Below the pieces are notes generated by a model. That model did not search any database and was not told the DNA's origin. It saw only the letters and a program-made list of their open reading frames with translations. DNA of 64,000 nt from a virus, in the IMG/VR virus record IMGVR_UViG_3300033145_001595, positions 1-64,000 of that record; one strand, 5' to 3'. A program made the translations under genes and the position numbers. Shown here piece after piece: positions 37,325-46,600 of this stretch (within the stretch, counting starts at the first letter, position 1; each line of letters starts with the position of its first letter).

Positions 37325-38380
37325 ATGGAAAAAAGACGAACAAATAAAAATATTACAGATGTTATAGAAAAATCAAACCTAGTAATTCCAGATATTGAAC
37401 GGGTAAATGAAATACAACCACCAACAGCATTCCTAAGCACAGGTTGTACCATACTAGACCTTGCTATTGCCAATCAGCTACCCGGAGGCTTCGCTGTAGG
37501 GCGCGTATCCCACATATACGGACCTGAGTCTACAGCAAAGAGTGTTATCGCCCAAGAGCCTCTAGGGGATGCTCAAAGAAGGGGGGGAGAAGCTTGGTTT
37601 GAAGATGTTGAATGGACGCTTGACGGGGATAGATCACCTTTGTTTGGACTTGATACAAATAGTTCTACATTTCACTATGAACATCCTGAAACAATAGGTG
37701 AATTATTTGATAAAATGATAAATACTGCCCTAAAAGAACGTACAACAGATTCACCACCAGGGGCAATGGCAATAGATAGTCTTAGTGCATTGCCGAGTGA
37801 AATAGAAATAAAAGAGGATGTGGAAAAATCAGGATATGGAACGACACGAGCAAGACAACTTAGTAAAGCATTCAGAAAATACTTATGGAAATTAAGTCAA
37901 GCAAACATGGCTCTTCTATTCATTGACCAAACACGCGACGATATAGTAGGATTTGGCAAGTACACAGTATCCGGGGGGAAGGCGCTACGATTTTATTCGT
38001 CAACAAGACTATTACTTGAACATGCTCTTAGACTAAAAAATAAGAATGAACGTGTAATAGGAGTAAAGATACGATTTTCTGTAGAGAAAAATAAAATTGC
38101 TCCTCCATTTAGACAAGGAACATTTAGGCTTTTATTTGATTATGGTATAGACGATATTGGTACAAATCTTGAATGGCTCAAAGAAAATTACCCAACTGAG
38201 GACAAAGTAAAAAAAGGAGCTTGGTATCCATTTGGTGAGAAAAAATTAGGACCAGGATTAAACAAGGCATGTAAGACTATAGAAGATAATAACCTAGAGG
38301 AAGAACTAAGACAGGAGGTTTATCGTGTCTGGAAAGAAGTCTACAGAACCGCAGAACGAAAGACAAAGCAACGAGAATAA
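37325..38380 (+). CDS. recA: RecA/UvsX-like recombinase
   Basis: A 351-aa strand-exchange ATPase. STGCTILDLAIANQLPGGFAVGRVSHIYGPESTAKS shows the RecA opening; Walker A GPESTAKS has Ala for the usual Gly, a tolerated deviation in UvsX-type proteins. Walker B AMAIDSLSALPSE and LLFIDQTRDDIVGFGKYTVSGGKALRFYSSTRL match RecA. It pairs with the SSB and UvsY-like genes. The RBS is weak. The 3' end overlaps the next gene by 56 nt. Confidence 0.9.
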   Translation: MEKRRTNKNITDVIEKSNLVIPDIERVNEIQPPTAFLSTGCTILDLAIANQLPGGFAVGRVSHIYGPESTAKSVIAQEPLGDAQRRGGEAWFEDVEWTLDGDRSPLFGLDTNSSTFHYEHPETIGELFDKMINTALKERTTDSPPGAMAIDSLSALPSEIEIKEDVEKSGYGTTRARQLSKAFRKYLWKLSQANMALLFIDQTRDDIVGFGKYTVSGGKALRFYSSTRLLLEHALRLKNKNERVIGVKIRFSVEKNKIAPPFRQGTFRLLFDYGIDDIGTNLEWLKENYPTEDKVKKGAWYPFGEKKLGPGLNKACKTIEDNNLEEELRQEVYRVWKEVYRTAERKTKQRE

Positions 38381-38741
38381 TGAAAAAGAAATTTCCGAAG
38401 AACTTGTAATGAAACTATTATCTATGCAATCTAGTGAAACTGAGGAAAAAGAAATAAGTTCCGATTTGCCTTCAGTAAATATATTAAAACACATAATTCT
38501 AAAATGGTGTGGTGATGTTGCTATTACATGGTTATTTGGTGAGGGAGATGGACCATTTGGAGAATTTCATGCACTTATATGGGATAAAGCTACGTATAAA
38601 AATAAAACAGTCATTAAGTTTATAACAAAACCAGAAGAACTGACCCATGATTTTAAAGGTACAAATTCACAAGGCAACTTAATGGGAGGATTTACGCCGG
38701 AATGTTGGTTAGTTAAAAAGGAAGAAGGTGAGAAATACTAA
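38325..38741 (+). CDS. Hypothetical 138-aa protein (GTG start, overlaps RecA)
   Basis: GTG 38325 is preferred because AGGAGG lies 6 nt upstream, inside the RecA gene; the overlap is 56 nt. Acidic N-terminus, then a globular part (VAITWLFGEGDGPFGEFHALIW, GFTPECWLVKKEEG). It could be a recombination accessory factor; no family was recognised. Confidence 0.75.
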   Translation: MSGKKSTEPQNERQSNENNEKEISEELVMKLLSMQSSETEEKEISSDLPSVNILKHIILKWCGDVAITWLFGEGDGPFGEFHALIWDKATYKNKTVIKFITKPEELTHDFKGTNSQGNLMGGFTPECWLVKKEEGEKY

Positions 38742-39331
38742 TGGCTATTCTAAAACCAATAGTATTTATGGGTATTGATCCAGGACTTGATGGAGCTTTA
38801 GTAGTAATTAGTGGAACAAAAATAGTTGCTAGTAGGGTTGTACCAATAATTGCACCGTTTACAACCAAAAAAAGCAAAACAAAAAAAAGGGACTATAACT
38901 TACGTGGAATGGTAGAAATAGTAAACAATATAAAAAAAGAATATACTATTGCCTTAACTGTTTTAGAAAAAGGTCGTGCAATGCCAGGACAAGGAGTAAC
39001 TTCAATGTTTCGTTTTGGCATGGGATGTGGTATATGGATAGGCATTCTAAGTGCTCTTAATATTCCTTTTATCGAAGTTGTACCTAGTGTATGGCATAAA
39101 ACTATATGTGCAGGAATTAGTGGGGATGCAAAAATAAAAGCATACCATGTAGCTTCAAACCGATTTCCAAATAACGATTTCACAAAATCAAATAGGGCTC
39201 GTACACCACATTCCGGGAAGGTTGATGCTACTTGTATAGCTCTTTATGCAAAAAATGTATTTGGTTTTACAACAGAACTTGACGAAGCTTACCCACCAGA
39301 AGAAATAGTAAGAAGGGCAAAAAAATGTTAA
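38741..39331 (+). CDS. ruvC: RuvC-like Holliday-junction resolvase
   Basis: A 196-aa protein. GIDPGLDGALVV (first catalytic Asp) near residue 12, VLEKGRAMPGQG near residue 73 (Glu), VPSVWHKTICAGISGDAK and a late HSGKVDATCIALYA (catalytic Asp) follow the RuvC/Cce1 retroviral-integrase-fold order. It cuts Holliday junctions before packaging. It overlaps the previous gene as TAATG. Confidence 0.9.
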   Translation: MAILKPIVFMGIDPGLDGALVVISGTKIVASRVVPIIAPFTTKKSKTKKRDYNLRGMVEIVNNIKKEYTIALTVLEKGRAMPGQGVTSMFRFGMGCGIWIGILSALNIPFIEVVPSVWHKTICAGISGDAKIKAYHVASNRFPNNDFTKSNRARTPHSGKVDATCIALYAKNVFGFTTELDEAYPPEEIVRRAKKC

Positions 39332-39412
39332 AAAGTGTAATCAAATATAACAATAATAATTGCAAAGTATCTATTACCGTAATTACTATTAAATATAAAT
39401 AAGGAAATAAAT

Positions 39413-40258
39413 ATGTACACTTGGCGCAAAGACATAGCATCATGGCGAATGGGGCGGGCGCTCTATCTGAGTGTGCCGTTCACGTGGTTGCTTACCAAGG
39501 CGCGACACATGGCCCAACAGCACAAGGGGCCGGTATTCGCGGGCGGGCCAGCAGTGATGCTAATGCCGGACACCATGTGCGATGTGGCGGATATCGAAAC
39601 CCCACCGCCCGTACCGCCGATTATCATGCATAATCCGATGGCTACATTCACTACTAGAGGATGTCCGAACGCCTGTCCATTTTGTGCAGTACCAAAAATA
39701 GAGGGAAGTTTTCGTGAGTTACGCAACTGGCCAGTACGACCCATTGTATGTGATAATAACTTACTATCGTCAAGCCGAGTACACTTCGATCGAGTGATTA
39801 ATGCGCTAAAGACAATGCCGTGGGTAGACTTCAACCAGGGTTTGGACGCAAGGTTATTCAAGCCGCACCACGCCGACCGGCTGGCGGAACTGCGACACGT
39901 GAAGGTGCGGTTTGCGTTCGACCACAGAAGTACGGAGAACAAGGTGGCCGATGCGGTGGCCCTGACAAGACGGAAGGGCTTAAAGAATATTTCCATCTAC
40001 TGTCTGATAGGGTTCCGGGACACGCCGGAGGATGCGCGTTACCGGCTGGAGAAGGTGAGGAGTTGGGGAATACGACCGAATCCGATGCGGTATCAACCAC
40101 TGGATGCAATAAAAAAGAATAATTATGTAGCCCCTAATTGGACAGATTATGAATTATGTCGTATGATGCGATATTATAGTAGATTGTGTTGGTTAGAACA
40201 TATTCCGTATAAGGACTATAAACACACCGTAACAAAAACATTACTATTTAACCCCTAA
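39413..40258 (+). CDS. Radical SAM protein
   Basis: A 281-aa protein. FTTRGCPNACPFCAVPKIEG near residue 82 gives the CxxxCxxC 4Fe-4S/SAM motif. Upstream FAGGPAVMLMPD resembles the end of a B12-binding-type domain, and the rest (VRFAFDHRSTENKV, YCLIGFRDTPEDARYRLE) follows the TIM-barrel pattern. Phage radical SAM proteins of this B12-like type occur near replication genes; the substrate is unknown. The first ~690 nt are GC-rich and the last ~150 nt AT-rich, a sharp change within the gene. Confidence 0.88.
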   Translation: MYTWRKDIASWRMGRALYLSVPFTWLLTKARHMAQQHKGPVFAGGPAVMLMPDTMCDVADIETPPPVPPIIMHNPMATFTTRGCPNACPFCAVPKIEGSFRELRNWPVRPIVCDNNLLSSSRVHFDRVINALKTMPWVDFNQGLDARLFKPHHADRLAELRHVKVRFAFDHRSTENKVADAVALTRRKGLKNISIYCLIGFRDTPEDARYRLEKVRSWGIRPNPMRYQPLDAIKKNNYVAPNWTDYELCRMMRYYSRLCWLEHIPYKDYKHTVTKTLLFNP

Positions 40259-40295
40259 TAAGATTAAATATGCAGAACAAAAGGAATACAAGAAA

Positions 40296-41354
40296 ATGTT
40301 AAAAAGTATACAATTAGAAAACTTTCAAGACCATGAACAAACGAATATAAAATTTGATCCAATGATAACTGTCATAACCGGAAATAGTAATTCCGGTAAG
40401 ACTGCTATCATTCGTGGATTAGAGTGGGTTAGAACTAGCAGACCACGTGGTAATGCCATGATTAGGCATGGTAGTAATGGTAATTGTAAAGTAGTTATTA
40501 CTGTAAGTGATGTTAATGAAGAACAAGTTACAAGAGTAAAAAGTAAAAAGATAAATAGGTTTATTGTTGGTAACACAACCCTTAATGCCGTTGGCGCAAA
40601 TGTACCAAACGTTGTACAAGATATAATAAATCTTAATGATATAAACATACAACGACAGTTAAGTAGTCCATTTATGATTATGGATGCTCCTGGTCAAGTA
40701 GCAAAAATAATCAATAGTGCCATATCACTTGATGACATGACAGCTTGCCAAAGAGAGGCATCCAAACGATTAAATAAAGCTACCACTACATTGGAACAAA
40801 CAAAGAACCACGTAACAGACACAAAACAAGCAATTAAAGTTTTGTCCCCACAAGTAAAAAAAATGGCTTCATTGGTTGCAGCTTGTAAAAAGGCAAGAGT
40901 ATCATTAAATAATGTAGCTGTTACAATAAAGAAGTTGCGAAGTAAAATAGAAGATGTTAAAAAAATTAAAAGCCTGCTCCAAGACATTAACATAGTTGCA
41001 ATAACCGAAGTTATAGTTAAATGTGGAATACTTGTAAGTAATCATGATATAGTAGAAAAATTACAAAGTAGGATAGAGGATGTTAAAAAAGCTAAGAAAA
41101 GAATTAGTAACATTAACGTAACCACAGTAATCGAAGTTCCGGCTAGATGTGAGACGCTTATAAACAGTCATGTTATGGTAAAAACTCTAATACGCCTTAT
41201 ACATGATGGTAAGCAAGCATTCCAAGCAGAAAAAGAAGCTGAACATACTTCTGTAAGAAAAATTTCAGACGTTGGACGTAAACTAAATGGAGCCATATGT
41301 CCAACCTGCAATAGAACTATAGACATAGATACACTAGAACATATCTTAGAGTAA
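40296..41354 (+). CDS. sbcC: Rad50/SbcC-like ATPase, N-terminal half with zinc hook
   Basis: A 352-aa protein. LKSIQLENFQDHEQTNIKF and Walker A ITGNSNSGKTAIIRGL near residue 33 are the SMC/Rad50 N-lobe. Then follow coiled coils (residues about 150-320) and, at the end, GAICPTCNRTIDI, one half of a CxxC zinc hook. No Walker B or signature motif is present here. Those motifs are supplied by the separate ORF at 42672-43331, so the ABC ATPase is split. The pair would work with the SbcD nuclease encoded between them. Confidence 0.88.
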   Translation: MLKSIQLENFQDHEQTNIKFDPMITVITGNSNSGKTAIIRGLEWVRTSRPRGNAMIRHGSNGNCKVVITVSDVNEEQVTRVKSKKINRFIVGNTTLNAVGANVPNVVQDIINLNDINIQRQLSSPFMIMDAPGQVAKIINSAISLDDMTACQREASKRLNKATTTLEQTKNHVTDTKQAIKVLSPQVKKMASLVAACKKARVSLNNVAVTIKKLRSKIEDVKKIKSLLQDINIVAITEVIVKCGILVSNHDIVEKLQSRIEDVKKAKKRISNINVTTVIEVPARCETLINSHVMVKTLIRLIHDGKQAFQAEKEAEHTSVRKISDVGRKLNGAICPTCNRTIDIDTLEHILE

Positions 41355-41376
41355 TCATTGTTGCACTACCTATGTG

Positions 41377-41382
41377 TGTAAT
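41377..41382 (+). promoter_or_regulatory. -10-like box, ATGTGTGTAATA
   Basis: TGTAAT preceded by TGTG and followed by ACAG, 20 bp before the SbcD gene. A variant of the second promoter class. Confidence 0.48.
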
Positions 41383-41401
41383 ACAGTAAAGAGAGGATAC
41401 A

Positions 41402-42397
41402 ATGAAAATAGGAATACTAGGGGATGTTCATGCAAGAATGCGACCACCCGGTGGGCGGGTGGAAAAAGATTGGTTTAGTCTATTCAAAGCTAAGTTTAGT
41501 GAGGCAATGGGTATTTTTGAAGAAAATGATTGTGGTGTAATTATACAACCTGGGGACTTATTTGATTCTCCTTCTCCCTCAAATGAAGTTACTCATTTCA
41601 TTATTAAACTTATAAAACGAGCAAACTTATTTGGTGGTCAAGAGTTTTTTACTGTACTCGGACAACATGATGTTCATTTCCATAATGTTGATTTTCCAAA
41701 CAAAACCACTACTGGTATTCTAGAAGCAGCCGGATGTGTTACTATACTAAACAATAAACCTGTTTCTGCGCTTGCTCCTGAATTTTCCAATATACATTTC
41801 TATGGAGCATCCTGGGGAATAGACCCACCAAAACTCAAACCGGGGGATACGGGTGGCGTAAACGTGTTAGTGGCTCATGCACACGTTGGGAATGTACCAT
41901 TGTTTCCGGGACACGTACTTGCTACACCAAGTCAGTACGCAAGGAAAAATAAAGATTTTGATTTGATATGTCTTGGTGACTATCATTATCCGTACAACTC
42001 AACAGTCAAGTGGAGGGGTGTTAGCAGAGTACCACAAACCTTTGTAATCAATGCTGGTTGTATGTTTAGAATGCGCAATACAGAACGAGAACAAAAACAT
42101 ATACCGTCTGTTATTATATTTGATACTGACACAGGAATAGCACACAAACATATTCTTGAATCAGCCCCGAAAGGAGACGTATTTGTGAGCACTGAAAATA
42201 ATAACAATGTTTCTGACCATCCTGCATTAGATGAATTCATTGCAGGATTATCAAAGCACAATGACGATTTATTTGGAGATGGTAAGAATCCCTTGTCATT
42301 TCATGTTAGGTTGGAAACAATTTTAGATAAAGAAAATGCAAGCAAAGAGGTAAGAGAAGAAGTATCAAAAATTCTAAAAGAGGTAGGAGCTAAATAA
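41402..42397 (+). CDS. sbcD: SbcD/Mre11-like nuclease
   Basis: A 331-aa metallophosphoesterase nuclease. Metal and catalytic motifs in order: GDVHARM near residue 7, GDLFDSPSP near 50, VLGQHDVHF near 82, LVAHAHVGN near 157 and CLGDYHYP near 193. It cleaves DNA ends with its ABC ATPase partner (split SbcC genes on either side). GAGAGG precedes the ATG. The order SbcC-N, SbcD, small gene, SbcC-C is unusual. Confidence 0.92.
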   Translation: MKIGILGDVHARMRPPGGRVEKDWFSLFKAKFSEAMGIFEENDCGVIIQPGDLFDSPSPSNEVTHFIIKLIKRANLFGGQEFFTVLGQHDVHFHNVDFPNKTTTGILEAAGCVTILNNKPVSALAPEFSNIHFYGASWGIDPPKLKPGDTGGVNVLVAHAHVGNVPLFPGHVLATPSQYARKNKDFDLICLGDYHYPYNSTVKWRGVSRVPQTFVINAGCMFRMRNTEREQKHIPSVIIFDTDTGIAHKHILESAPKGDVFVSTENNNNVSDHPALDEFIAGLSKHNDDLFGDGKNPLSFHVRLETILDKENASKEVREEVSKILKEVGAK

Positions 42398-42666
42398 TGT
42401 ATACGGTAAGACAAATAGAACAAATCAAAGAGGATGCTGCGGAAGCTATTAACTCTTACAACAGAGCCGTTGGCAGACATGAGGCTGCCGTAAAAAGTTT
42501 AGTAAGTTTCTTATCTGATAATAACATAGTAGACACTCCAACAGGTGAATTAAAGGAAGCAGAGGTCGCACTTGCTGTACTCACAGAGAAACTAGAGAAA
42601 GAAAGCAAAGCGTTTGAGGCACTTATCAAGGAAATAGATGAATTTAAAGAAACATTACCTGAGTAA
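42397..42666 (+). CDS. Coiled-coil protein, 89 aa
   Basis: TAATG overlap with SbcD and AGGAG upstream. Almost entirely helical with heptad-like spacing (EAEVALAVLTEKLEKESKAFEALIKEIDEF). Positioned between SbcD and the C-terminal ATPase half. It could replace part of the missing SbcC coiled coil (inference). Confidence 0.75.
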   Translation: MYTVRQIEQIKEDAAEAINSYNRAVGRHEAAVKSLVSFLSDNNIVDTPTGELKEAEVALAVLTEKLEKESKAFEALIKEIDEFKETLPE

Positions 42667-42671
42667 ATAAA

Positions 42672-43331
42672 ATGACCAACAACATACAAACCAAAAGAAC
42701 TTTCTCTGAAATGTATAATTTTCTTGATACATTTGAAGATGACCTAAAAGAATCAAAAATAATGCTAAAATTGCTTAAAGAAAATTTAGGCAAAATGGAG
42801 GGTCAACTTACAAATCTTGAAAATACTGTAACCTATATCGAACAGGCGCGTGATTGCATCATGTTAGCAGTTGGTGCTACACAAACTGAAGTATGCGGTT
42901 TCATTGAAGATTTAGTAACTTTGGCTCTTCAATCTGTATTCGGACCTGAATATGGTTTCTGTTTAAAATTATCAGAAAAAAGAGGACAACTTGAAATAGA
43001 ACCTATTATTCTATGGCAAAATGATAAGTTTTCACCAAGAACGGATGTTGGAGGGGGTGTAATAGATGTTGTTAGCTTTGCAATGCGTATTGTTTTATGG
43101 GCACTTACAAATAACAAAACAAATCCAACATTTATATTAGACGAACCGTTCAAACATCTTAGTAGTGAATACGTGGAAGCAGCTTCCAGTATGCTTAGAA
43201 AGGTATCAAGTTTATTAAAAGTTCAAATAATCATGGTAAGCCATAATACTATGTTGACTGCCGCCGCCGATATGCATTATGCTGTAACTCGTTCAGGAAA
43301 GGGTATAGCAACAGTAGAACGAAAAAAGTAG
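42672..43331 (+). CDS. sbcC: Rad50/SbcC-like ATPase, C-terminal half
   Basis: A 219-aa protein. An N-terminal coiled coil (residues 15-60) leads to a signature region DVGGGVIDVVSFAMRIVLW near residue 117, Walker B/D-loop TFILDEPFKHLSSEY near residue 156 and the H-loop IIMVSHN near residue 194. It lacks a Walker A, which is in the gene at 40296-41354. The two halves together make one complete ABC ATPase. Confidence 0.9.
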   Translation: MTNNIQTKRTFSEMYNFLDTFEDDLKESKIMLKLLKENLGKMEGQLTNLENTVTYIEQARDCIMLAVGATQTEVCGFIEDLVTLALQSVFGPEYGFCLKLSEKRGQLEIEPIILWQNDKFSPRTDVGGGVIDVVSFAMRIVLWALTNNKTNPTFILDEPFKHLSSEYVEAASSMLRKVSSLLKVQIIMVSHNTMLTAAADMHYAVTRSGKGIATVERKK

Positions 43332-43344
43332 AAAGTGTTATGTA

Positions 43345-44103
43345 ATGGCGGGTAAACGACGGAAAACTACGGGGAGTCCCAAAACCCCACCAAAATCCCC
43401 AAAGACTGGTAGTAGCCGGAGAGTTCCCATCGCTCCCGGTTTAGAACAGTCTACTTCCGTCGAGCCCGCCCCATCTTTACAAGAACAAGAGCAAGAACAA
43501 AATGATGGTATTGTACAAGCCCTTTCTAATTCATCAAACATTATTGAACCCCCTATTGGACCTGTTGACCCTAACGATCCACCTATAAAAATGCCAAAAA
43601 CTTATTCAGCCGCTCGTATGTTAACAATACTTGAATCAATTGAAGGTGGACTAACATTAACTCATACATTAAGAGTACTAGGACTTACTAGAGTATTTGC
43701 ATATTGGCGAGAAAAAACACCAAAATTTATAGACGCTTTAATTGCTAGAGCAGAAAGTGTTTTTATAAAAACAAACATAGCTAGAATAAATAAAGCTGGT
43801 CAAAAATATTGGCAAGCAAATGCATGGTTACTTGAACGAAGATTCCCAAGTCAATTCTCACAGCAAAGAGGCGTCCCCGGAAAAGGTGGTGACAAGATAG
43901 GTCCAGTTAATATTGTATTTGTTTCCTCTGTTCCAAGACCCTATAAAACTATACAAAATCGTAGTAGACAATTTGGTGAACGTGGTAAAGGGCCAGAAGA
44001 GGTAGAAAATGAAAATAATGAGATTATGGAAATAATAGATGCTAACGCTAAAATAATAACTAATATTCCTAGACGTTCTTTACCAGAAGGTAATGAAGAA
44101 TAA
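43345..44103 (+). CDS. Terminase small subunit-like protein
   Basis: A 252-aa protein directly upstream of TerL and overlapping its ATG. Disordered Pro/Gln-rich N-terminus (to about residue 85); then a helix-turn-helix-like block (LTLTHTLRVLGLTRVFAYWREKTPKFIDALIARAE) and KAGQKYWQANAWLLERRFPSQFSQQ, which is typical of TerS/HTH-Tnp families where this segment follows the DNA-binding helices. It recognises the packaging site and controls TerL. Confidence 0.8.
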   Translation: MAGKRRKTTGSPKTPPKSPKTGSSRRVPIAPGLEQSTSVEPAPSLQEQEQEQNDGIVQALSNSSNIIEPPIGPVDPNDPPIKMPKTYSAARMLTILESIEGGLTLTHTLRVLGLTRVFAYWREKTPKFIDALIARAESVFIKTNIARINKAGQKYWQANAWLLERRFPSQFSQQRGVPGKGGDKIGPVNIVFVSSVPRPYKTIQNRSRQFGERGKGPEEVENENNEIMEIIDANAKIITNIPRRSLPEGNEE

Positions 44104-46595
44104 TGGCGCAAGAAATAGATGAATTTGATATACAAGAAGCACCAGATGGGAAACTAATAGTAGACTTCGCATCTGCTTATACACCAAATCCCCGTCAAGC
44201 TATAGCCCATACAGCAGAGCCAAGATACGTATTATTTGGTGGCGCTATGGGAGGGGGCAAGTTTGGTCCTCTTTCTAGCACCGTATTTACACCCTTTGGC
44301 CCCAAGAAAATGGGTAACATAAAAGTAGGAGATTTAGTTTCTTGCCCTGATGGAACAAATGCAAATGTAATAAAAATATGGCCGCAAGGAATACAACAAC
44401 TTTACAAAGTAACTTTTTCTGATGGATCAAGTACACGAGTAGGCAGAGACCATCTTTGGACGTATAAAAAAGCAATGGGACGTTCTAAAATGAACTGCAC
44501 ATTACTTACGAAAGATAGAAAAATTTTAATAGATCATGCCCAAACAAACACTACTGAATTTCTAATGGATCATCTTAACAGCCGACACGAACGTAAAACT
44601 CCTTACTGGCCTTTAATTCCAATGACAGAACCTGTTCAGTTTACACCGGGATACAGAAATAAAGAAGTCTCTGTACCTATCCATCCCTATGTATTAGGAG
44701 TTCTATTGGGTGATGGATGTATAACAAATAAAAATTCATTAAATATAACAACAGGTGATACTGAAATTATAGAATTTATTCGTAATGATTGTCAGTACCA
44801 AGATATTAATACCTATACTTATCCTAATACTCCTACATCTTCCAATAAATATAGTATAAAATTTAATGGCAGAAGTAAGACTGTAATAGTTTGTGGATTA
44901 AAAAGACTTAATTTACTCGGCACCAAATCTAATACCAAGTTCATTCCAGAAGCCTATATGCACGCTTCCCTTGAAGATAGGTGGGCATTAGTTAATGGAA
45001 TGATGGATACGGATGGGTCGGCTTGGGAAAAAAATGGTCGTTGCACATGGTCGTCTGTTTCTAAAAAAATGGCCGATCAATTCCGTTGGGTACTAATGAG
45101 TCTTGGCTTCCGAGCTAACATAGTAGCAAGCGAAGGTTCCTACAAAAAGGACAATGGGGAAAAAGTTATTTGTAAGATGTCCTATGAACTTAATATTCAA
45201 GGACGCTACAAAGACAAACTATTCCGACTACCAAGAAAAATAGCTAAAACAGACCAGCGTTATAATGGCAAGCACGTAGACGACAACCCAGTACTCCGTA
45301 GAATGGTAAGCATTGAACCGGACGGTATGGAAGAGTGCCAGTGCATCACTATTAATCACCCCTATGGTCTGTACCTAACAGACGACTTTATCGTTACACA
45401 CAACAGCGTCTGGCTGTGTGCAGAAAGCATCCAATTATGCCTCGACTTCCCCGGTAATCGTGGATTTCTATGCAGGCACGAAAATATTACTTTTAGTAAA
45501 ACAACATTATTAACTTTATTAGAAATTTTACCTACAAATGGTGTAACTAAACACGATAAAAAAGATCAGTACATAGAATTTGTAAATGGTAGTAGACTAT
45601 ATTATGGTGGATTGCGTCCTACTCAAAGTCAAAGACCATTAGATAGAATTAAAAGTTGGGATTTAGGTTTCTTTGGTATTGACGAAGCCTCTGAAACACA
45701 ACGTGATTATTTCTTAATGTTGTGTACTCGTTTAAGACGCAAAGGTGTACCATCTACAGCATACAAAGGTTTATTAACAAGTAACCCTGAACCGGGATGG
45801 GTGAAGCAAGACTTTGTAGATCAACCAATGGAAAATAGCATTTTCATTCCTGCATTGCCTAGAGACAACCCAAAGCTACCAGACGACTATGAGGACCAAT
45901 TGAAGTCTGCCTTTGGTCAGACTAAGGGTTGGGTTGAACGTTACTTAGAGGGCGACTGGAACGCTCCTATGGGGCTAGCCGGGGAGTTCTACGTGTTCTC
46001 GTGGTCAATGATCCAACAAGCCGCACGAATAGACTTAATGTCTACGTTAGAGCCTGTAGAAATGGGTATTGATGTTGCTCGTAGTGGTTCCGATAAAACT
46101 GTTATGTATTTAAGACGCGGACCAAATGCACAGTTATTAGTAGACGATCATATAACTGATACAATGGCAGTAGCAGAACTCGCAAAGTCGCTTATTGAGC
46201 GGTATAATCCTAGTGTAGTAAGGGTGGATGCTATCGGTATAGGTGCTGGTGTTTACGATAGGCTTCATCAATTTTATCCTGAAGATGATCGTATTGTAGA
46301 ATTTGTAGCTGGTAGTACTGCGGTTGAAAGTGAAAGATTTTTTAATGCTCGTAGTGAAATTGCTTGGTTAATTCGGGAACGGGCAGAACGTGGAGAAATT
46401 AGTATACCCGATGATCCAGAATTACATGGACAAATGACTGCACTGAGATATAAATTAAGAGCAGATAAAAAAATACAAATAGAAGGAAAAGAAGATATGA
46501 GAAAGAGGGGTATGCGTAGCCCCGATAAATTTGATGCGTTATGTTTGACTTTTGGTGGTGGGAAACAGGGTGAACTTTTTATAGCATTTGGGTGA
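44103..46595 (+). CDS. terL: Large terminase subunit (TerL) with intein
   Basis: An 830-aa precursor. The exteins (residues 1-53 and 435-830, 449 aa after splicing) form the packaging motor: Walker A GGAMGGGK, split by the intein and completed by Ser435; Walker B LGFFGIDEASE; coupling motif LLTSNPEPGW; and an RNase H-fold nuclease with MGIDVARSGSDKTVM, VRVDAIGIGAG and KFDALCLTF. The intein lies exactly between the Walker A Lys and Ser, so the unspliced protein cannot bind ATP. The stop overlaps the next gene's possible GTG start. Confidence 0.95.
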   Translation: MAQEIDEFDIQEAPDGKLIVDFASAYTPNPRQAIAHTAEPRYVLFGGAMGGGKFGPLSSTVFTPFGPKKMGNIKVGDLVSCPDGTNANVIKIWPQGIQQLYKVTFSDGSSTRVGRDHLWTYKKAMGRSKMNCTLLTKDRKILIDHAQTNTTEFLMDHLNSRHERKTPYWPLIPMTEPVQFTPGYRNKEVSVPIHPYVLGVLLGDGCITNKNSLNITTGDTEIIEFIRNDCQYQDINTYTYPNTPTSSNKYSIKFNGRSKTVIVCGLKRLNLLGTKSNTKFIPEAYMHASLEDRWALVNGMMDTDGSAWEKNGRCTWSSVSKKMADQFRWVLMSLGFRANIVASEGSYKKDNGEKVICKMSYELNIQGRYKDKLFRLPRKIAKTDQRYNGKHVDDNPVLRRMVSIEPDGMEECQCITINHPYGLYLTDDFIVTHNSVWLCAESIQLCLDFPGNRGFLCRHENITFSKTTLLTLLEILPTNGVTKHDKKDQYIEFVNGSRLYYGGLRPTQSQRPLDRIKSWDLGFFGIDEASETQRDYFLMLCTRLRRKGVPSTAYKGLLTSNPEPGWVKQDFVDQPMENSIFIPALPRDNPKLPDDYEDQLKSAFGQTKGWVERYLEGDWNAPMGLAGEFYVFSWSMIQQAARIDLMSTLEPVEMGIDVARSGSDKTVMYLRRGPNAQLLVDDHITDTMAVAELAKSLIERYNPSVVRVDAIGIGAGVYDRLHQFYPEDDRIVEFVAGSTAVESERFFNARSEIAWLIRERAERGEISIPDDPELHGQMTALRYKLRADKKIQIEGKEDMRKRGMRSPDKFDALCLTFGGGKQGELFIAFG
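44262..45404 (+). mobile_element. Intein with LAGLIDADG homing endonuclease (class-3-like)
   Basis: Residues 54-434 (381 aa) of TerL. The N-terminal residue is Phe (FGPLSSTVFTPFGPKKMGNI), not Cys/Ser/Ala, followed by a normal Hint block GNIKVGDLVSCPDG. Class 3 inteins use a W-C-T triplet: Trp in DHLWTY (119), Cys in EECQCITINH (412 or 414) and Thr of the final VTHN (432); all are visible. Asn434 precedes Ser435. Endonuclease motifs LGVLLGDG (about 197) and VNGMMDTDG (about 297) are intact. Insertion is in the conserved Walker A. Confidence 0.92.
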
Positions 46596-46600
46596 TAAAA

